A DNA stretch of 64,000 nucleotides from Plantago major (GCA_026545765.1 JAIFAC010000117.1:62001-126000), one strand, 5' to 3'; shown: positions 31,360 through 42,904, numbered from the stretch's first letter. Notes: a model not told the origin generated them from the letters alone. Made by a program: numbers and translations.

Positions 31360-32440
31360 GTGTTGTGTAGCTCTAACAACAGGTTGATTAGAAAAGACAT
31401 TTCAATGGCTCAGTTAACCTATGGAGCCTACATGCAGCCCGGCGAGATTAAGGCTGGGAAAGCGACAATCGTGCTGTCTAATGAGGCGAGGAATTTGGAA
31501 CTCAAGCTCACCACTTCCATAATCTCCCCAAGTTCTGGAATGGCCAGCGAGGATGTGATAAGGTTCCTCGAGGAGTTTGAAATCTTGATTGTAGGGATTA
31601 GTTGGCAGGAGAATGTGATTTGAGATGGAGATAAGGAAGAAGGTTTTTCAATGTGCACGGAGGATAAAGCTAGGCTGGGCATTGAACCCTGAGGGTTCTC
31701 TACCTACTTGGGATTCTCTTTATAAACCCTTCGTGAATAAATTTTACCCTCGAGAGAACCACGGTAACCGTGCCGGATAATGCAGTTTGAGATGCATGAT
31801 GTGAGCTTATGTGTCCGATTTTATTTAAACAACTTCTATGAAGCTCGGGACCATTTTTTGCGATTATTGATGCCCTCACCACGGGATAGCGATATGAGCT
31901 TATGTGTCCGATTTTATGAAGGCTGGATTGGGAATATCAAAATATGGTCGATGTGTTGTAAAAACTCCTTCTGAAGCCTCCGTGATGAATTGAGCAGTGT
32001 TTTAGAGGTGACAACATTGCAACAAGGGAGCAAGAGATAAGGCTAGAGTGGCGGCCAGTTAGTGGGAGAGACTCCGGGCCGTGTATTACTAAGCTAGAAA
32101 AGAAATCGGGATCCGTATGGAAGATGCGAGAGAGTCTTGGTTTGGTAGCGAAAATTCGGAAAAAATAACCAAAGGTTCGTGATGTCGAGCAATCATAAAG
32201 AAATTTGGAGCAGATATTGGGTGACTTGGTTGGGAAATTGCAGCCCATGGAGAAAGGTAGACCCCAATGACCGAAAACATTAGAGTCACAGGCGTTGAGA
32301 TAAATTTTGAAGAACGATGAAGGTTAAGTCATTGTTGCCACTGTACCAATGAGGTTGAGAACTACGCATCGGATGAGAATTCTGACAATGGTTCAAGTGA
32401 CCGATATCTTGTGGTGACGAATGAAGATGTAGCCAGTTGA
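31360..32440 (+). pseudogene. Athila A2 gag remnants
   Basis: An open frame (31,360-31,623) reads MAQLTYGAYMQPGEIKAGKA, SNEARNLELKLTTSI and EDVIRFLEEFE, which fits the N-terminal part of an Athila gag. After a deletion, 31,895-31,975 gives LCVRFYEGWIGNIKIWSMCC, like the 'L-E-W-R-K-L---CP' capsid end. Later pieces KIWSRYWVTW and LGNCSPWRKV (32,190-32,260, one frame) or KFGADIGDLVG (other frame) and ENYASDENSDNGSSD (about 32,350) fit the gag C-terminus. A 23-base direct repeat (31,802 and 31,895) flanks the joint, suggesting a duplication or slippage there. There is no zinc knuckle. The reading frame changes several times and cannot give a full protein. Confidence 0.55.
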
Positions 32441-32599
32441 ATCGACGAGGATGAAGTCGAGAACGGGTTCCGTGATTCGAGAAGAGGCGAATCTGGAGAA
32501 AGCTACTTGAAACCGACCCCCATAATAATCCTAAGGAAAAGAGTATAAGCGACTCAAATAGTTTTGATTCTTGGTAGGCATTGGGCGTTATTTCGAGTT

Positions 32600-33115
32600 A
32601 CGAAATAGTCGACTCTTGGTGCTAGTTGCAATTTGATGACTTTTGACAACTATGAAGACTTAGGCAAAGGATTGGAGCAGCCGGATGCTTTATGACTCTT
32701 CTTTGGTGGAACGAAGCGGATGCATGGGGATTGTGGAAGATGTTAAGTTAACTGGATGGTATAAGAGTGATGTGATTTTGTGGTAATGGAATGCCGAGTG
32801 TGAAGGGAAAGAAATGGAAAGAGATATGCTACTTCTAGGAGACCCTTCATCCGCTCAACTCTCATGGTGGTGAATTTACATGCAGAACACACAAGTGAGG
32901 TGCAAGCAAACCACCTTGATGAGAGCCTATACTGCTCCGGCATATTACATTTACATGTTGATAGCAAGAAATTCATAGGAGCACACTGGACCCTTATATA
33001 TACATACTTATCAACAAGGAAGAACACAGGCACTGACGGAAGACCCAAGAACCTCCAGGTATCCGTTAGCCAACACGGAATAGTCTTGTACATATTTGTA
33101 AAAGGTACACGGTGA
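32600..33115 (+). pseudogene. Athila A2 retropepsin remnant and tail ORF
   Basis: At 32,610-32,690 one frame reads LGASCNLMTFDNYEDLGKG, which corresponds to the 'DLGAS-NLMP---Y--L' active site of gypsy aspartic proteases. At about 32,835 LLG-D/RPF follows with one base missing, matching the second conserved motif 'LGRPFL'. The next frame stays open for 83 codons (32,864-33,115) with LDESLYCSGILHLHVDSKKF and ends in a stop just before the 3' noncoding block. I do not recognise this last part; it may be the residual end of the env-like ORF joined to the protease by a deletion that removed RT, RNase H and integrase. Confidence 0.55.
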
Positions 33116-34451
33116 GCAAGTCACTATAGCTCCCATTCTCTTTTCTTTTTCACTATCGCTTGAGGACATGCTTGCTTTTAGGTTTGGGGAGGGGGAATGT
33201 GCTCTCTAGTGTCTTGTCTGCATTTTTCTCTGTTATCTGTGTCTTTAGAGTCTTTCGTCTTTACTTCTATGTATTCTATTCTATTGTGTGTTATGTGATT
33301 TTCCTATTCAGGTTACTGATTTCTTTGTCGGTCTAGGTCTAGTTAATTTCCTTTTAAGTACTTTGGGTGAGTGAGTCTTCTACCAAGTCGAGCGTCCATT
33401 GTGAAAGGTAAATTCCCTTCTTTGCTTACATTTTGTTTGATGTCTAGCTAGAAGTAGTGTAGTAGGCTATTAATCCTACAAGGTTGTTTCTCTCATAAAT
33501 AGCAAGTCTGGTTAGCCACAGTAGTCAGCTTGTGAGGAGGTAGTAGAAGAAAAATATTGTCTGACACTGTCATTGTGTGATTCCTGGGTTGTGCAAGTTT
33601 TTACGTATTACTTGCACCTTTTCATACTTATGTGTACTCAGTTTCGTTGGGGATGACGAACGGCATGCTTTCTTTTGCGGATTTTATTTTGCCCCGTTCT
33701 ATCGAACTTCGTTTGGGGGATTGTTCATTATAGTATTATGAGGTATTATACTTATATTTGAAAAATCATTCTTTGCTCCTAAGCTTTTGATATTTGAATC
33801 TGGGGTGGATCTATGGTCTCCATTGATCACCGTTAGTAAATGTTAAGGCGTTTCAAATACTACCTATATCTGCGTGGTCTAAAAGCCATATGTCGTGAGG
33901 TTGATGGTGCGTATACTGACACGCACAAAAGTGCGGACTTCGGTAAAATAGACACTGGAAAAAATGAGACTAAAAGAGCCCAAGTGGCCATACGAATTGA
34001 TTGAAGTATTACGAGATCGATGTTGAGGCGATTTGATTTTCGATTTTTACGGAGGAATACGATCGTGTGCGAAGTCCCTTCGACTCGATGAGGCAGTACA
34101 ATAGCATAAGATATTTGAGGCATCATTGTGGAAAGTCATCTTCAGTTTACTTTTCGGTATACCTTGTATAGATACTTCCATGAGAGTGAGTGATACACTT
34201 TATACACTGCGAGGACTAGCGAGGCTAAACTAAATGTTATTTACTTGAGAAGCGATCGTGTCTAATTACGGTTACTATTTACCAAGGTTGGGTTGAGAAC
34301 AAAATTTTTGCATCTGTGAATTTAATGTTTTCAATGATAGATTAAATTAAGCTTGAATTTGACTCTTTGTTTGTTTTCGTGGTTTGAGTCTAGTTAAGTC
34401 TAGGATTGTCTGTTTGCTCTAGGACAAGCAAAGGTTCGGTTTGGGGAGTTT
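33116..34451 (+). other. Athila A2 3' noncoding region and polypurine tract
   Basis: No gene. Contains TTTGGGGAGGGGG (33,183), the conserved ATTGTCTGACACTG type block (about 33,555), the hairpin at 33,922-33,935 and the terminal CAAGCAAAGGTTCGG and TTTGGGGAG just before the 3' LTR. Confidence 0.75.
33922..33935 (+). other. Conserved Athila 3' hairpin, element A2
   Basis: CGCAC-AAAA-GTGCG, same as copy I. Confidence 0.55.
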
Positions 34452-35671
34452 GATGAGACGATAATTTAGAGTCTCATTGGGTCCTTTTTAGCGGTCTTTG
34501 TGAGGCTTTGTCTTTAGTTTTAGAGTCTTTTTAGTTCATTTTATGCTTTGGTGTTTTATTTACATTTGTAGGATTTGATCTCTTCTGAGCTAAATGAGGA
34601 CGAGCTGCTTATCATAGCTCGCCGTGGCGAGATTCGATCCTTGTGGCGAGATTTCTGACTTGGACACAGGAATTGCAGGAAGGCTACGCCGTGAAGAAAT
34701 CGATCCTTGTGGTGAGATTTTGAATGAGCTCTGTTTGAAGATTGAAGCTACATTGGCCAAATTATCTTGAGCTTTATATTTTTCGATTAAGAAGGCTCAC
34801 TGCGGTGAGCCACTCCTTCCGCCGCGGCGAGAGACGCAGAATAGGATTTTTGTTTTTTCCTTATTAGCTTAGAATTGGGATTTTTCTCTCATACTTCTTT
34901 TAACCTAGTTCATAGAAAAAACTAAAGATCATACTTTCACTATTTTGGAGCTTGGTTTTGCTTGTTTAATGATGGATTGATATCGAATCCCCGCTTACTG
35001 TGGTAAATCTCTATTGTTTTATCTTATTCAATTCGTTTTTGCTTAGTTTCTTGAATTGTTTAAGCTTGTGTGTGATTATCATTCTGTTTGTGTTAAACAT
35101 GAGCAATATCTTGTATTCTTTCATCCTTGCTTCGATTATGAGTAGCTAAATCACTCCGAACATGGTAGTTGCGTGATAGCCTTGCGTATTCCTTCTAGGG
35201 TTTGAAATCGTTCATATAGGTTAGGCTCGTTCGAGATCTTAGTAAAACCCTTCAATCGATAAGCTAGTTCAAGATTCTCTAAAACATTTTGGTTAAGGAT
35301 GGTGGATTGGCGACCCACGATTACTCTAGTTCAAAGATTTTCAAATAACGTTGGTTGAATTGGATTGATAGTTTTCTGTACACCGACCGTGTGATAATAT
35401 GAACGTATCCCTAGAGCGAATTAGCATTGCTTGATCGTAACTACTGTGTTCTTCCTACCTCATTCATTCAAATCAATTATATTACATTTTCTGTTTTCTA
35501 GTTATTAGAAGTACTCAATCCAAACAAATCAACATCATTTCACAAGTAACTGTTTGTTTTCAATCATTGTGGTAGCCTAATTGATTCCTTAGCGAACGAC
35601 CTCATGGTTAGCATTTTCTATTTACAACAAATGCTTGCTACTTATTTCTAAGTATCAATTTGAGCACATCA
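34452..35671 (+). repeat. Athila A2 3' LTR, 1,220 bp
   Basis: TGATGAGACGATAA to TTTGAGCACATCA, directly after the polypurine tract. Sister copies: 29,998-31,235 and, reversed, 40,284-41,486. Confidence 0.9.
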
Positions 35672-36048
35672 TCTTTGATTGTGCCTTGGCATAGTAGTAT
35701 TATGCCTAACTTTGTCGTTAAGTGCGTAGGATTTTAACAAGGAAGTTGGGAGTAGCATAACGGAGGAGGTCGGGAACCTTCGCCTTCCACCGGTGATTAC
35801 ATGTTTTCGAATTAGGGTTTACTGCGATTGAATTATTCTGTCTGTAATCAATATGTTTACTTTTCTGCACACAATTTACAAGCGATATTTGTTTGTTCCT
35901 ATGTTAAGTGTCCGTGAAGAACGACATCCCGAGTTAACTTACTGCTATTGTTGTAGTTTGAGAGCTTCCAACTAATATAAATTTAATCTTTGATTGTAAT
36001 TAAGGATTATAGGTACTACAACGTTTACGAATCCTTTAGTGCACATCA
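35672..36048 (+). repeat. Athila A1 5' LTR, second part
   Basis: Continues the LTR that stopped at 29,997, with words such as TTTACTTTTCTGCA and GAACGACATCC shared with 16,700-16,820 (minus). Ends TTAGTGCACATCA. Confidence 0.85.
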
Positions 36049-36053
36049 AAATT

Positions 36054-36071
36054 TGGCGCCGCTGCCGGGGA
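36054..36071 (+). other. Primer-binding site of A1, tRNA-Asp
   Basis: TGGCGCCGCTGCCGGGGA, one mismatch to the complement of plant tRNA-Asp(GTC) 3' end, six bases after the LTR. Confidence 0.9.
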
Positions 36072-36440
36072 CACTTGACCGCTCAAGCAAGTTTCGATCG
36101 TCCAAGATAAGTTGAAATCTTTCTTTCGCTTTTTTAATTTACGCACTGTTCTAAATTCGTATAGCATAAACCAACAAAAAATTATAAAACCTGTGGGAAC
36201 CTATCTCCACTGCAAAAAATCCAAAAATATTTTCTTTTCCGTATTAGTTTGTTTTATTATTAAAAAATCGAAAAATAAGTAATTTTAAATTTCTGTTTAT
36301 TATCCTTTTAGTATTATCTATCCATATCTGCAAAGGTTTGTCTGTTAGTCTTTATGCAAGGAGAAGAAGCGCGGGAACACCAGTAGTACCGTTTAAAGGC
36401 GACATAGATAAGCTCGAATGGCGAATTGTACTCTGCCATC

Positions 36441-37660
36441 ATGGAGTCATCTAGCAACATGAGTGGAGAAGGAAACAACAACGACAATCCATCTAGGAAT
36501 GTGCAACCTGAACGAGCAAGCCAAGATTCGACTTGAGATTCAAGGCGAGAGAAGAAGCGGAATAGGATGGGATAAGGATAGCCGAGTAAAAATTAAGGTT
36601 AGATTAGAACCGAAGAAGGGATAACTACGAGGGTGGGCGGTAGGCGAAGGCGATAGACCCGTATGCGACTATGTTATACTGAAGCTTACACGCATGCCTC
36701 GAGCATCTATCTAGAGAGGATTGCGAAAGAATATGATCTGAAAGGAACTCATCGAACAACTACCACACTTCTCTGGGGACTGACGGAAGACCCGATGCAC
36801 TATGAGGGAATTCTATGCAATAGTTGGGTATACCATTAAATGGGCTCACGGAATGTCAACTTAGAAGGGTTTTCCTAGGCCTTAAGGATAAGCCAAAGAA
36901 TGGCTTATCTCACTACAACCAGCGACTTGACTACATGGGACGAGGTTTTCAACAAGTTTATGCTCAAATACTTCCCATTGAAAAGACATCCGACGAAGAG
37001 CTAGATCAAAACTTGACCGGTTTGACGGAGAAACCTTTCACGAGCGTGGGAAAGATATAAGGATCTACTTGTGATGCTCGATGCACTCTTATCTTGTTTG
37101 ACAAAGTCAACAACTTCTATAGGAATTGACTCTGTCGATTAGTACTCATCGATGGAGCATGTTAAGGAAACTGATAGGCCTTTTGAAGGATTTGGGAAGT
37201 GTGCGAGAACCTTAGTGAGAACTCTATGTAGAAAGGATGCGGAAGAAGGGTGGCTACTAAGGAGGTCGAGGCGATCGAGAAACCCAGAAAGCAGTTAATA
37301 GGATGATTGAAGCCATAGAGATAAGGATGGGAAGGAAGGATGTTGTGAATGAAGAACGGAGGAGCACAGACCTGGAAGAGGCACACTACGTCACGAGTCA
37401 AGTAAATGGAGACGAAACCAGCGGTGTGATTTATCCTCCAACACCCTCTTTTATCTTACCGTCTTGGACCTAGCTTGAACCCACGAGATACCAACTTGAC
37501 CACCTGTGGAACCTTTCCCACACCACCAAGCCAAATGCAAAAAGGCTCAAGTCATCCTCCATGAAAGAAAAGATAGACACTATAATGAAGGAGATGGGAG
37601 ATATCGGAAATTTGTGAAGGAGCAAGGTGAATTTACATGAGGACCAATTCATTTATCGCG
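36441..37660 (+). pseudogene. Athila A1 gag
   Basis: ATG at 36,441 (MESSSNMSGEGNNNDNPSR) starts a hydrophilic N-terminus that soon meets a stop. From 36,820 to 37,080 the three frames together show AKEWLISLQPAT, TWDEVFNKFMLKYFP, DRFDGETFHERW and KDL, i.e. the core of the retrotransposon gag (capsid-like) domain, with several one-base losses. Degraded codons go on to about 37,660 (including RGGRTMGGHY-type basic stretches I cannot place). The first step of particle assembly would need this protein; here it is dead. It is in the expected place, about 370 bases after the primer-binding site. Confidence 0.75.
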
Positions 37661-37949
37661 GTGAGGATAACCGAATAACCGACACTACCTTGAGAGGAAT
37701 GGGCGAAGATTGGTCAAATCGCCGAGGAAGTAGAGGCCTGTGAACAAAGACAAATTGCCGGTCACACCTTGAAAGCTATGATGATTGTTGAAGCGCTTGA
37801 GTAGCAGAATCGGAGAAAACCATCTGGATCTGAACAAAGGAACCTGAAGGGCCTTGAGTAAAGCCTCAAACCTTCTCCTGACATTGGCGTGTGAATTAGA
37901 CTCTCCTACCAAAGAAGAAAGGGTCGAACCGGTCTTACCAAAGAAACCC

Positions 37950-38300
37950 GACCCACGAGCTTTCAACATAAATGTTGTCATCAAGGGAAAAATAGCCACG
38001 AACCGGATCTAGGAGCCGACATTAATATGATGCCACTCGCCTACAAGAAACTCGACTTAGCGGAAAGGTGGAAGCAAGAACCGGCATACTAGTGGCAGAT
38101 GGCTCCACTACAACCGCTTGTGGCAAGATACATAATGTGATTACTCATTAGAGGGCTCGATATTCTTGTGGATTAAGATCGTGGACTTTGAAGACCGAAC
38201 AATGATACCATGCTCAGGAAGACCGTTTATGGCCATCACCAACACCATCATCAATTTGGCAGAAGGAGATTTCGATGAACATATCGAATCACTTGATAGT
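37950..38300 (+). pseudogene. Athila A1 retropepsin (aspartic protease) remnant
   Basis: At about 38,007-38,050 the frame reads DLGADINMMPLAYKKLDLAE, the gypsy protease active site, with DLGA in place of the more usual DSGA/DLGA pair. At 38,180-38,260 it reads DFEDRTMIPCSGRPFMAITN and TIINLAEGDF, i.e. the closing 'ILGRPFLATA...IDV-KG' strand. Stops and shifts lie between. The sequence after 38,300 is acidic and unassigned to 38,640; RT, RNase H and integrase do not follow, so a large internal deletion joins the protease end to the post-pol spacer. Confidence 0.75.
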
Positions 38301-39621
38301 AATGGGGATTCAAGTGAGACTTTAGAGGAGGCAAAGCGCAAGGATCAATTTCGACACGAGGCGGTGGATGGACCTTTGAAGAAGAATTGGTTCCTTTTGA
38401 AGAATTGCTAGCAGCGATGAATATGTTCAAGACATCTTGGGAGGCGAGAGAAGAATCGAATGAAAATACTCTTACATCAATCCCACAGAGTACTTTGGGT
38501 TGGAGGGCGATAAGCTGGAAATGCGGATCATCGAGGTGGCGGTGAATGGAATAGTCCAAAGGAAACTAACTACTACTTAGAGTTCAACTTTCATGTCGAT
38601 GAAGATCCGGAGCTAGATGAGATCGAGGAAGAAGAAATGAAACGTTGGATATAAGACCTAAAACAAGCGCTTCTTGGGCAAACCCGAGGTCACGTTTAAT
38701 TCGTTTTGTTTTCTCGTTTTCCGCACCAAAAAACTTTTTTTTGTTTTCTTCATTTGTTAGTTCAGATTCTTATTTGCATTTCGAAAAAACCAAAAAGACC
38801 GAAAAACTGAAAATGCAAAAAAACCGCAAAAAAAGGAGAGGGCTTGGCAGAAGCCATACTTCCAGCCGACTCAGTCCCCTTTTAAAACTTTTCACTCTAG
38901 TTTGTGCCCGCCTCCCCCACTTCAATTTTCTTCAAACTCTTCTTAATCTTCACATTTTGCACTTACCCATTGCATTCTTAGCATGTACATCAATCAACAT
39001 CATCAAGTAAGTGATCTCTACTCTCGTATATCTAAATTTCATCCTCATTATCAAGTTTAAATCCTTAAACTCTTTGCTTGCACTTTCTTCATGCTTCTTT
39101 GGTGCTTTGCAATTATATGCTTCATTTGATTGATGTGGGTGTTAATTATTGGTGAGAATACATGCTTACAAGTAGAGTATAACATGTTATCACTTGTCGT
39201 GGTAGAAATTTGACAATTTGATAGAGAAATTGAGAGTTTTTGTTCATGCTCACCAAGTGTTTGATGAAATGCCTCAAGAACACAAATTCCCTTAATGACT
39301 TCTTTCTCTTTCGATTACATGCTCGTATGGTTTTTACTTGATGATATATGATTAGGAAACATACTTGCTGAGTCATATGCTCTTAGGATGAATCTTCATA
39401 TGCATTTAACTTGATACTTGACACCTTATGAGAGTGAGTTTATGTGACTAGTTCTTTTATCGTTTTAGTAGAGCTATTGATCTTGTTATAAGCTAAGACA
39501 TGATATGCATGACGTGCGAACACTAGGTTTGGGGAGAAGAAACCCATGGGATTTGCATGCTAACATTAGAATTGATTTAGCTCAAACATGCTATCTCACA
39601 CACTTTTTGAGCGTAGGTACC
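38301..39621 (+). other. Athila A1 post-protease junction, post-pol spacer and probable intron
   Basis: Unassigned acidic codons to 38,640; then AAAACAAGCGCTTCTTGGGC (the post-pol Athila block), an A-rich run of lysine-like codons, pyrimidine-rich leader-like sequence, and a long AT-rich part ending in GAGCGTAG just before the env-like ATG. ATCATCAAGTAAGTGATCTC at about 38,999 is a good splice donor context, and GCGTAG at 39,616 a possible acceptor. Confidence 0.55.
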
Positions 39622-40270
39622 ATGAGGAAGACACAAGTGGGAGAATCAAGCAAGAAAAGAGGAAGGCCTAGGAAGAGTGCTAGCCCTTCACTCTCGAAGG
39701 AAGCCCAAACATGGTTAGAAGTGAAAGCCGAGGAGTAGCCCCCAGAAGAAACATCCAAATCAATTTCCCCTAAAGAGAGAATTTCACTTGGATGCTCACG
39801 CCATTAGAAACACAAGGATGGGGACCTTTCACCACTTGTCTTGATGGTTACAACCATGACATAGTCAGGGAGTTCTATGCGGAGTTCTTGCAACTTCAAG
39901 TAGGCGACTGGATGAGGAAGGCGAGATGCCTCCTATCACCATAAGAAGTCGAGTTCACATTTGGACCTCGGACTATCAACAAGTTACGTGAGAAACCGAA
40001 GAACAAGAAACCGCATCTTGTGGAGCCCCACTCGACTTAAGCTACGAGGAAGTGAAAGTTGAGATCCACCACCACTTTGAGGTGATTATGAGGAGGGCGA
40101 TATCAAAGGAGATACGAAGACAACCCTCAGCGACGTGCGAGTTTTGGGTACATTTGTCGCTCAAACCTCAAACCCAGGAAATGTGAATCGGGAATTGATG
40201 TAGAGGAGGCATTCTTGGTCTACTCAATAATGATGAGACATTACGTTGATATTGGGCAGATCATTATGGA
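39622..40270 (+). pseudogene. Athila A1 env-like ORF, 5' part
   Basis: ATG at 39,622 gives MRKTQVGESSKKRGRPRKSA, which includes a GRPRK AT-hook-like core, then SLSKEAQTWLEVKAEE and a stop at 39,736. Broken codons follow: GEMPPITIRSRVHIW (about 39,920), YEEVKVEIHHHFE (about 40,040-40,080) and EFWVHLSL (about 40,137). The place after pol and behind a possible splice acceptor, and the sequence 'EFWV' shared with 12,120, fit an Athila env-like ORF. The ORF is interrupted at 40,284 by a reversed Athila LTR. The basic, AT-hook-like start is odd for an envelope protein and points to DNA or chromatin contact; this is inference only. Confidence 0.5.
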
Positions 40271-40283
40271 AGAAATGCTCTCA

Positions 40284-41486
40284 TGATAAGCTCAAATTAT
40301 ACTCTAAAAAGCAATTAGAGAATAAGCTGTAGTTGTAGACTAAAGCCTAACTCGTGATCGATCTCTAGGGAATTAATTAAGCTACGTAGCAGTGAGAGTA
40401 AATAGATACTTGCGAGTAACAAGTTAATTGATGGTTTTGTATACTTCTAACTAGATTGACTAAAGCTAAGATTACGATTAACAATGAGAGAAAGATGAAT
40501 CTGATAGCAAGATCGATTATGCTAATTCGAACTAGGGATAACACTCATATTTGTCACACGGTTGTTGTACAGAAAATCAATCAATTCGATTCAACCAATT
40601 GTTCTTAGAAAATATTATACTAGAGAAATCTTGAGTCGTCAATTCACGATCCTTAAACATGAACAATTTAGAAATTTAATACGGACTTATCGAATTGAAG
40701 GTTTTCTGAAGATTTTATCGACACTAACCTATATGACTGCTTTGAGAAACCCTAGAACGAATATGCATAATCTTCACATACTACTGTATTCGAAGGTGTT
40801 TAGCTACTCATACTTGATGATTGCACACAGAGATTAATGGTAAAGATCATATGAAACATAGGTGATAAACTCGCATGCAATAACATACAACTCAATCGAT
40901 AAGATAAAGATCGAATTGCAAGAAGAAAGCAATGGAGAAATCAATCCCAATAATCTTGATGATAAAAATCAATGAATAATCCAAGCTCAAGAATGTCTCA
41001 ATGTTAATGTGTGTATCCGGAGCTTTTCTCAACACTTAGTAAAAGAGGTATGAAAGAAAAGAATCAAAATTCTAATCTATTAAGGAAAGAAAACTAATTC
41101 TGCGTCTCTCGCTTGTGCGAAGGAATAGCTTCATGGCAACCTTAATCTCAATATATACCCATTTAAAATCTAAGCTTGACTTCAATCTTCAAAGCAGAGC
41201 ATCACTCGCTAAATCTACTTGGCGCGGCTGATTTCATCGCGGCGAAACCATCTGGAAGTTTCAATGCCAAGCTCGTAAAATCTCGCCGCGGCGAACTGAA
41301 TCCCTCGCCGCGGCGAGCCATGCTAACCGACTTGTTCTCAAACGGCTCAAAAGACACAGATTTCTACAAAACACAAACAAAACACCAAAGCGTAAAAACG
41401 AACTAAAAAGACTACAAAACTAAAAACAAAGACTCACAAAGACCGCTATAAAAGACCAAATGAGACGTTAGAATATTGTCTCATCA
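40284..41486 (-). repeat. Athila 3' LTR, minus strand (copy IV), 1,203 bp
   Basis: Plus-strand ends TGATAAGCTCAAA and TTGTCTCATCA; on the minus strand TGATGAGAC... to ...TTTGAGCTTATCA. Close relative of the A2 LTRs. Confidence 0.88.
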
Positions 41487-42900
41487 AAATCCCCAAACCG
41501 AACCTTTGCTCGTCCCCGAGCAAATACACAACCTAAACACACTAGACTCTAAACCAAGTAAACAAACAAAGAGTCAAATTCCCAAGCGACCGAATCTACC
41601 ATTGAAAACATTAAATTCACAAGATGCAAAAATTTTGTTCTCAACCTAACCTTGGCAGAAATAGTAAGCAGGTAATCAGGCACGATCGTTTCTCAAGTAA
41701 ATAACAATTAAGCCTAACCCGCTAGTCCCTCACAGGTGTATAAAGTGTATCACTCACTCGCATGGAAGTTTCCATATAGGGTATAACTCAAAAAGTAAAC
41801 TGGGAATATGACTTTTGTCACAAGGATGCCTCAAATATCTTATGCTATTGTACTCATCTCATTGAGTCGAAAGGGACTTTGGCACATAACTGTATTCCTC
41901 CAGAAAAATTGAAAAACTGGAACTACTCCCCTCATCCATTTCAAAACAACATCAAATCTCATAATGCTTCACTGAATTCAGTGCGTGGCCACCTGGGCTC
42001 TTTTAATCTCAATTTTTTGCAGGTGTCTGTTTTACCGAAAGTCCGCACCTTTGTGCGTGTTAGTTTGGTATACGTGCCATCAACCCTCACGTACATATGG
42101 CTTTTAAAGGCCACGCCGTTATATAGGTAGTATTTGAAACACGCCTAACACGACTAACGGTGATCAATAAAGACCATAGATCCACCCGAGATTCAAATAT
42201 CATAAGTTAGAGGCAATGATTTATGACCTGATTATATGACTCATAACATTCATAGTGAACAATCCTCTCCCCAAACCGGTTAGCGAGCAGGGGAAAATAA
42301 AATCCATAAAGTAAAGCATACGTTAAGCATCCCGAAACTAAGTACATAAGTATGAAAAGGCGTAAATGTCGTAAAACTTGCACATCGAAATCACACAATA
42401 ATTGTATACAATATTTTTCTCTAGGCTCCTCACATGCTTTTGGACTACTGGGCTAACCGGACTTGCTATTTACAAGAGAAAGCGACCTTGCGAGGATTAA
42501 AGCCTACTACACTACTTCTAGCTAGACATTAAACAAAACGTAAGCAGCAAGAGAATTTACCATTCGCAATAGACGTTCGACTTGGTAATTGACTCAGACT
42601 CACCATAGGAGAAAATAAAAGTGTTAGCTACCATCTATACTGGATTCAACTTGAAAGGAAATATATAACTAAACACGTAAAAGGTGGCTAACCTACCACC
42701 ACAGTCACATAACAAAAAACAAGTGGCTAACATACCACTTGAACAGAATACATAAAAATAAAAAATAAAAAATAAAAAATAGAGTACGAAATAGAGTACA
42801 AAATGAGACAACTTTAGCTAAAGATACAGTCGACCACCTCCCAAACCTAAACAAGTGCTAAACACTAACAATGAATAGTTTAAGAACGACTGTATAGAAT
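41487..42900 (-). other. Athila copy IV polypurine tract and 3' noncoding region
   Basis: Minus strand: tract GGTTTGGGGATTT next to the LTR (41,487-41,499), preceded by GCTCGGGGACGAGCAAAGG. Further purine motifs at about 42,268 and 42,838, the conserved hairpin at 42,044-42,057, and A/T-rich simple sequence AAAAATAAAAAAT at about 42,755. No gene. Confidence 0.75.
42044..42057 (-). other. Conserved Athila 3' hairpin, copy IV
   Basis: Minus strand CGCAC-AAAG-GTGCG; stem identical to copy I and A2, loop changed by one base. Confidence 0.55.
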
Positions 42901-42904
42901 GACC

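Larger units (their letters stand above)
29998..35671 (+). mobile_element. Athila-type element A2, both LTRs present, pol deleted (non-autonomous)
   Basis: 5.67 kb element: LTR 29,998-31,235, tRNA-Asp type primer site, gag and protease remnants, a short tail ORF, 3' noncoding block, polypurine tract, LTR 34,452-35,671. It lies inside the LTR of A1. RT, RNase H and integrase are absent. A 5-base target duplication is not visible (TGTTG before, TCTTT after). Confidence 0.85.
29077..40283 (+). mobile_element. Athila-type element A1 (with A2 nested in its LTR), 3' truncated
   Basis: 5' LTR (split), primer-binding site, gag, protease remnant, post-pol spacer and env-like start. RT, RNase H and integrase are missing between about 38,300 and 38,640. 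The right end is cut by a reversed Athila element at 40,284. No 3' LTR in the window. Confidence 0.82.

Noticed and set aside
33116..34451. CRISPR-like array or satellite because similar blocks recur
   Set aside because: The repeated blocks are long, diverged copies of one Athila 3' region in separate elements, not short regular repeats.
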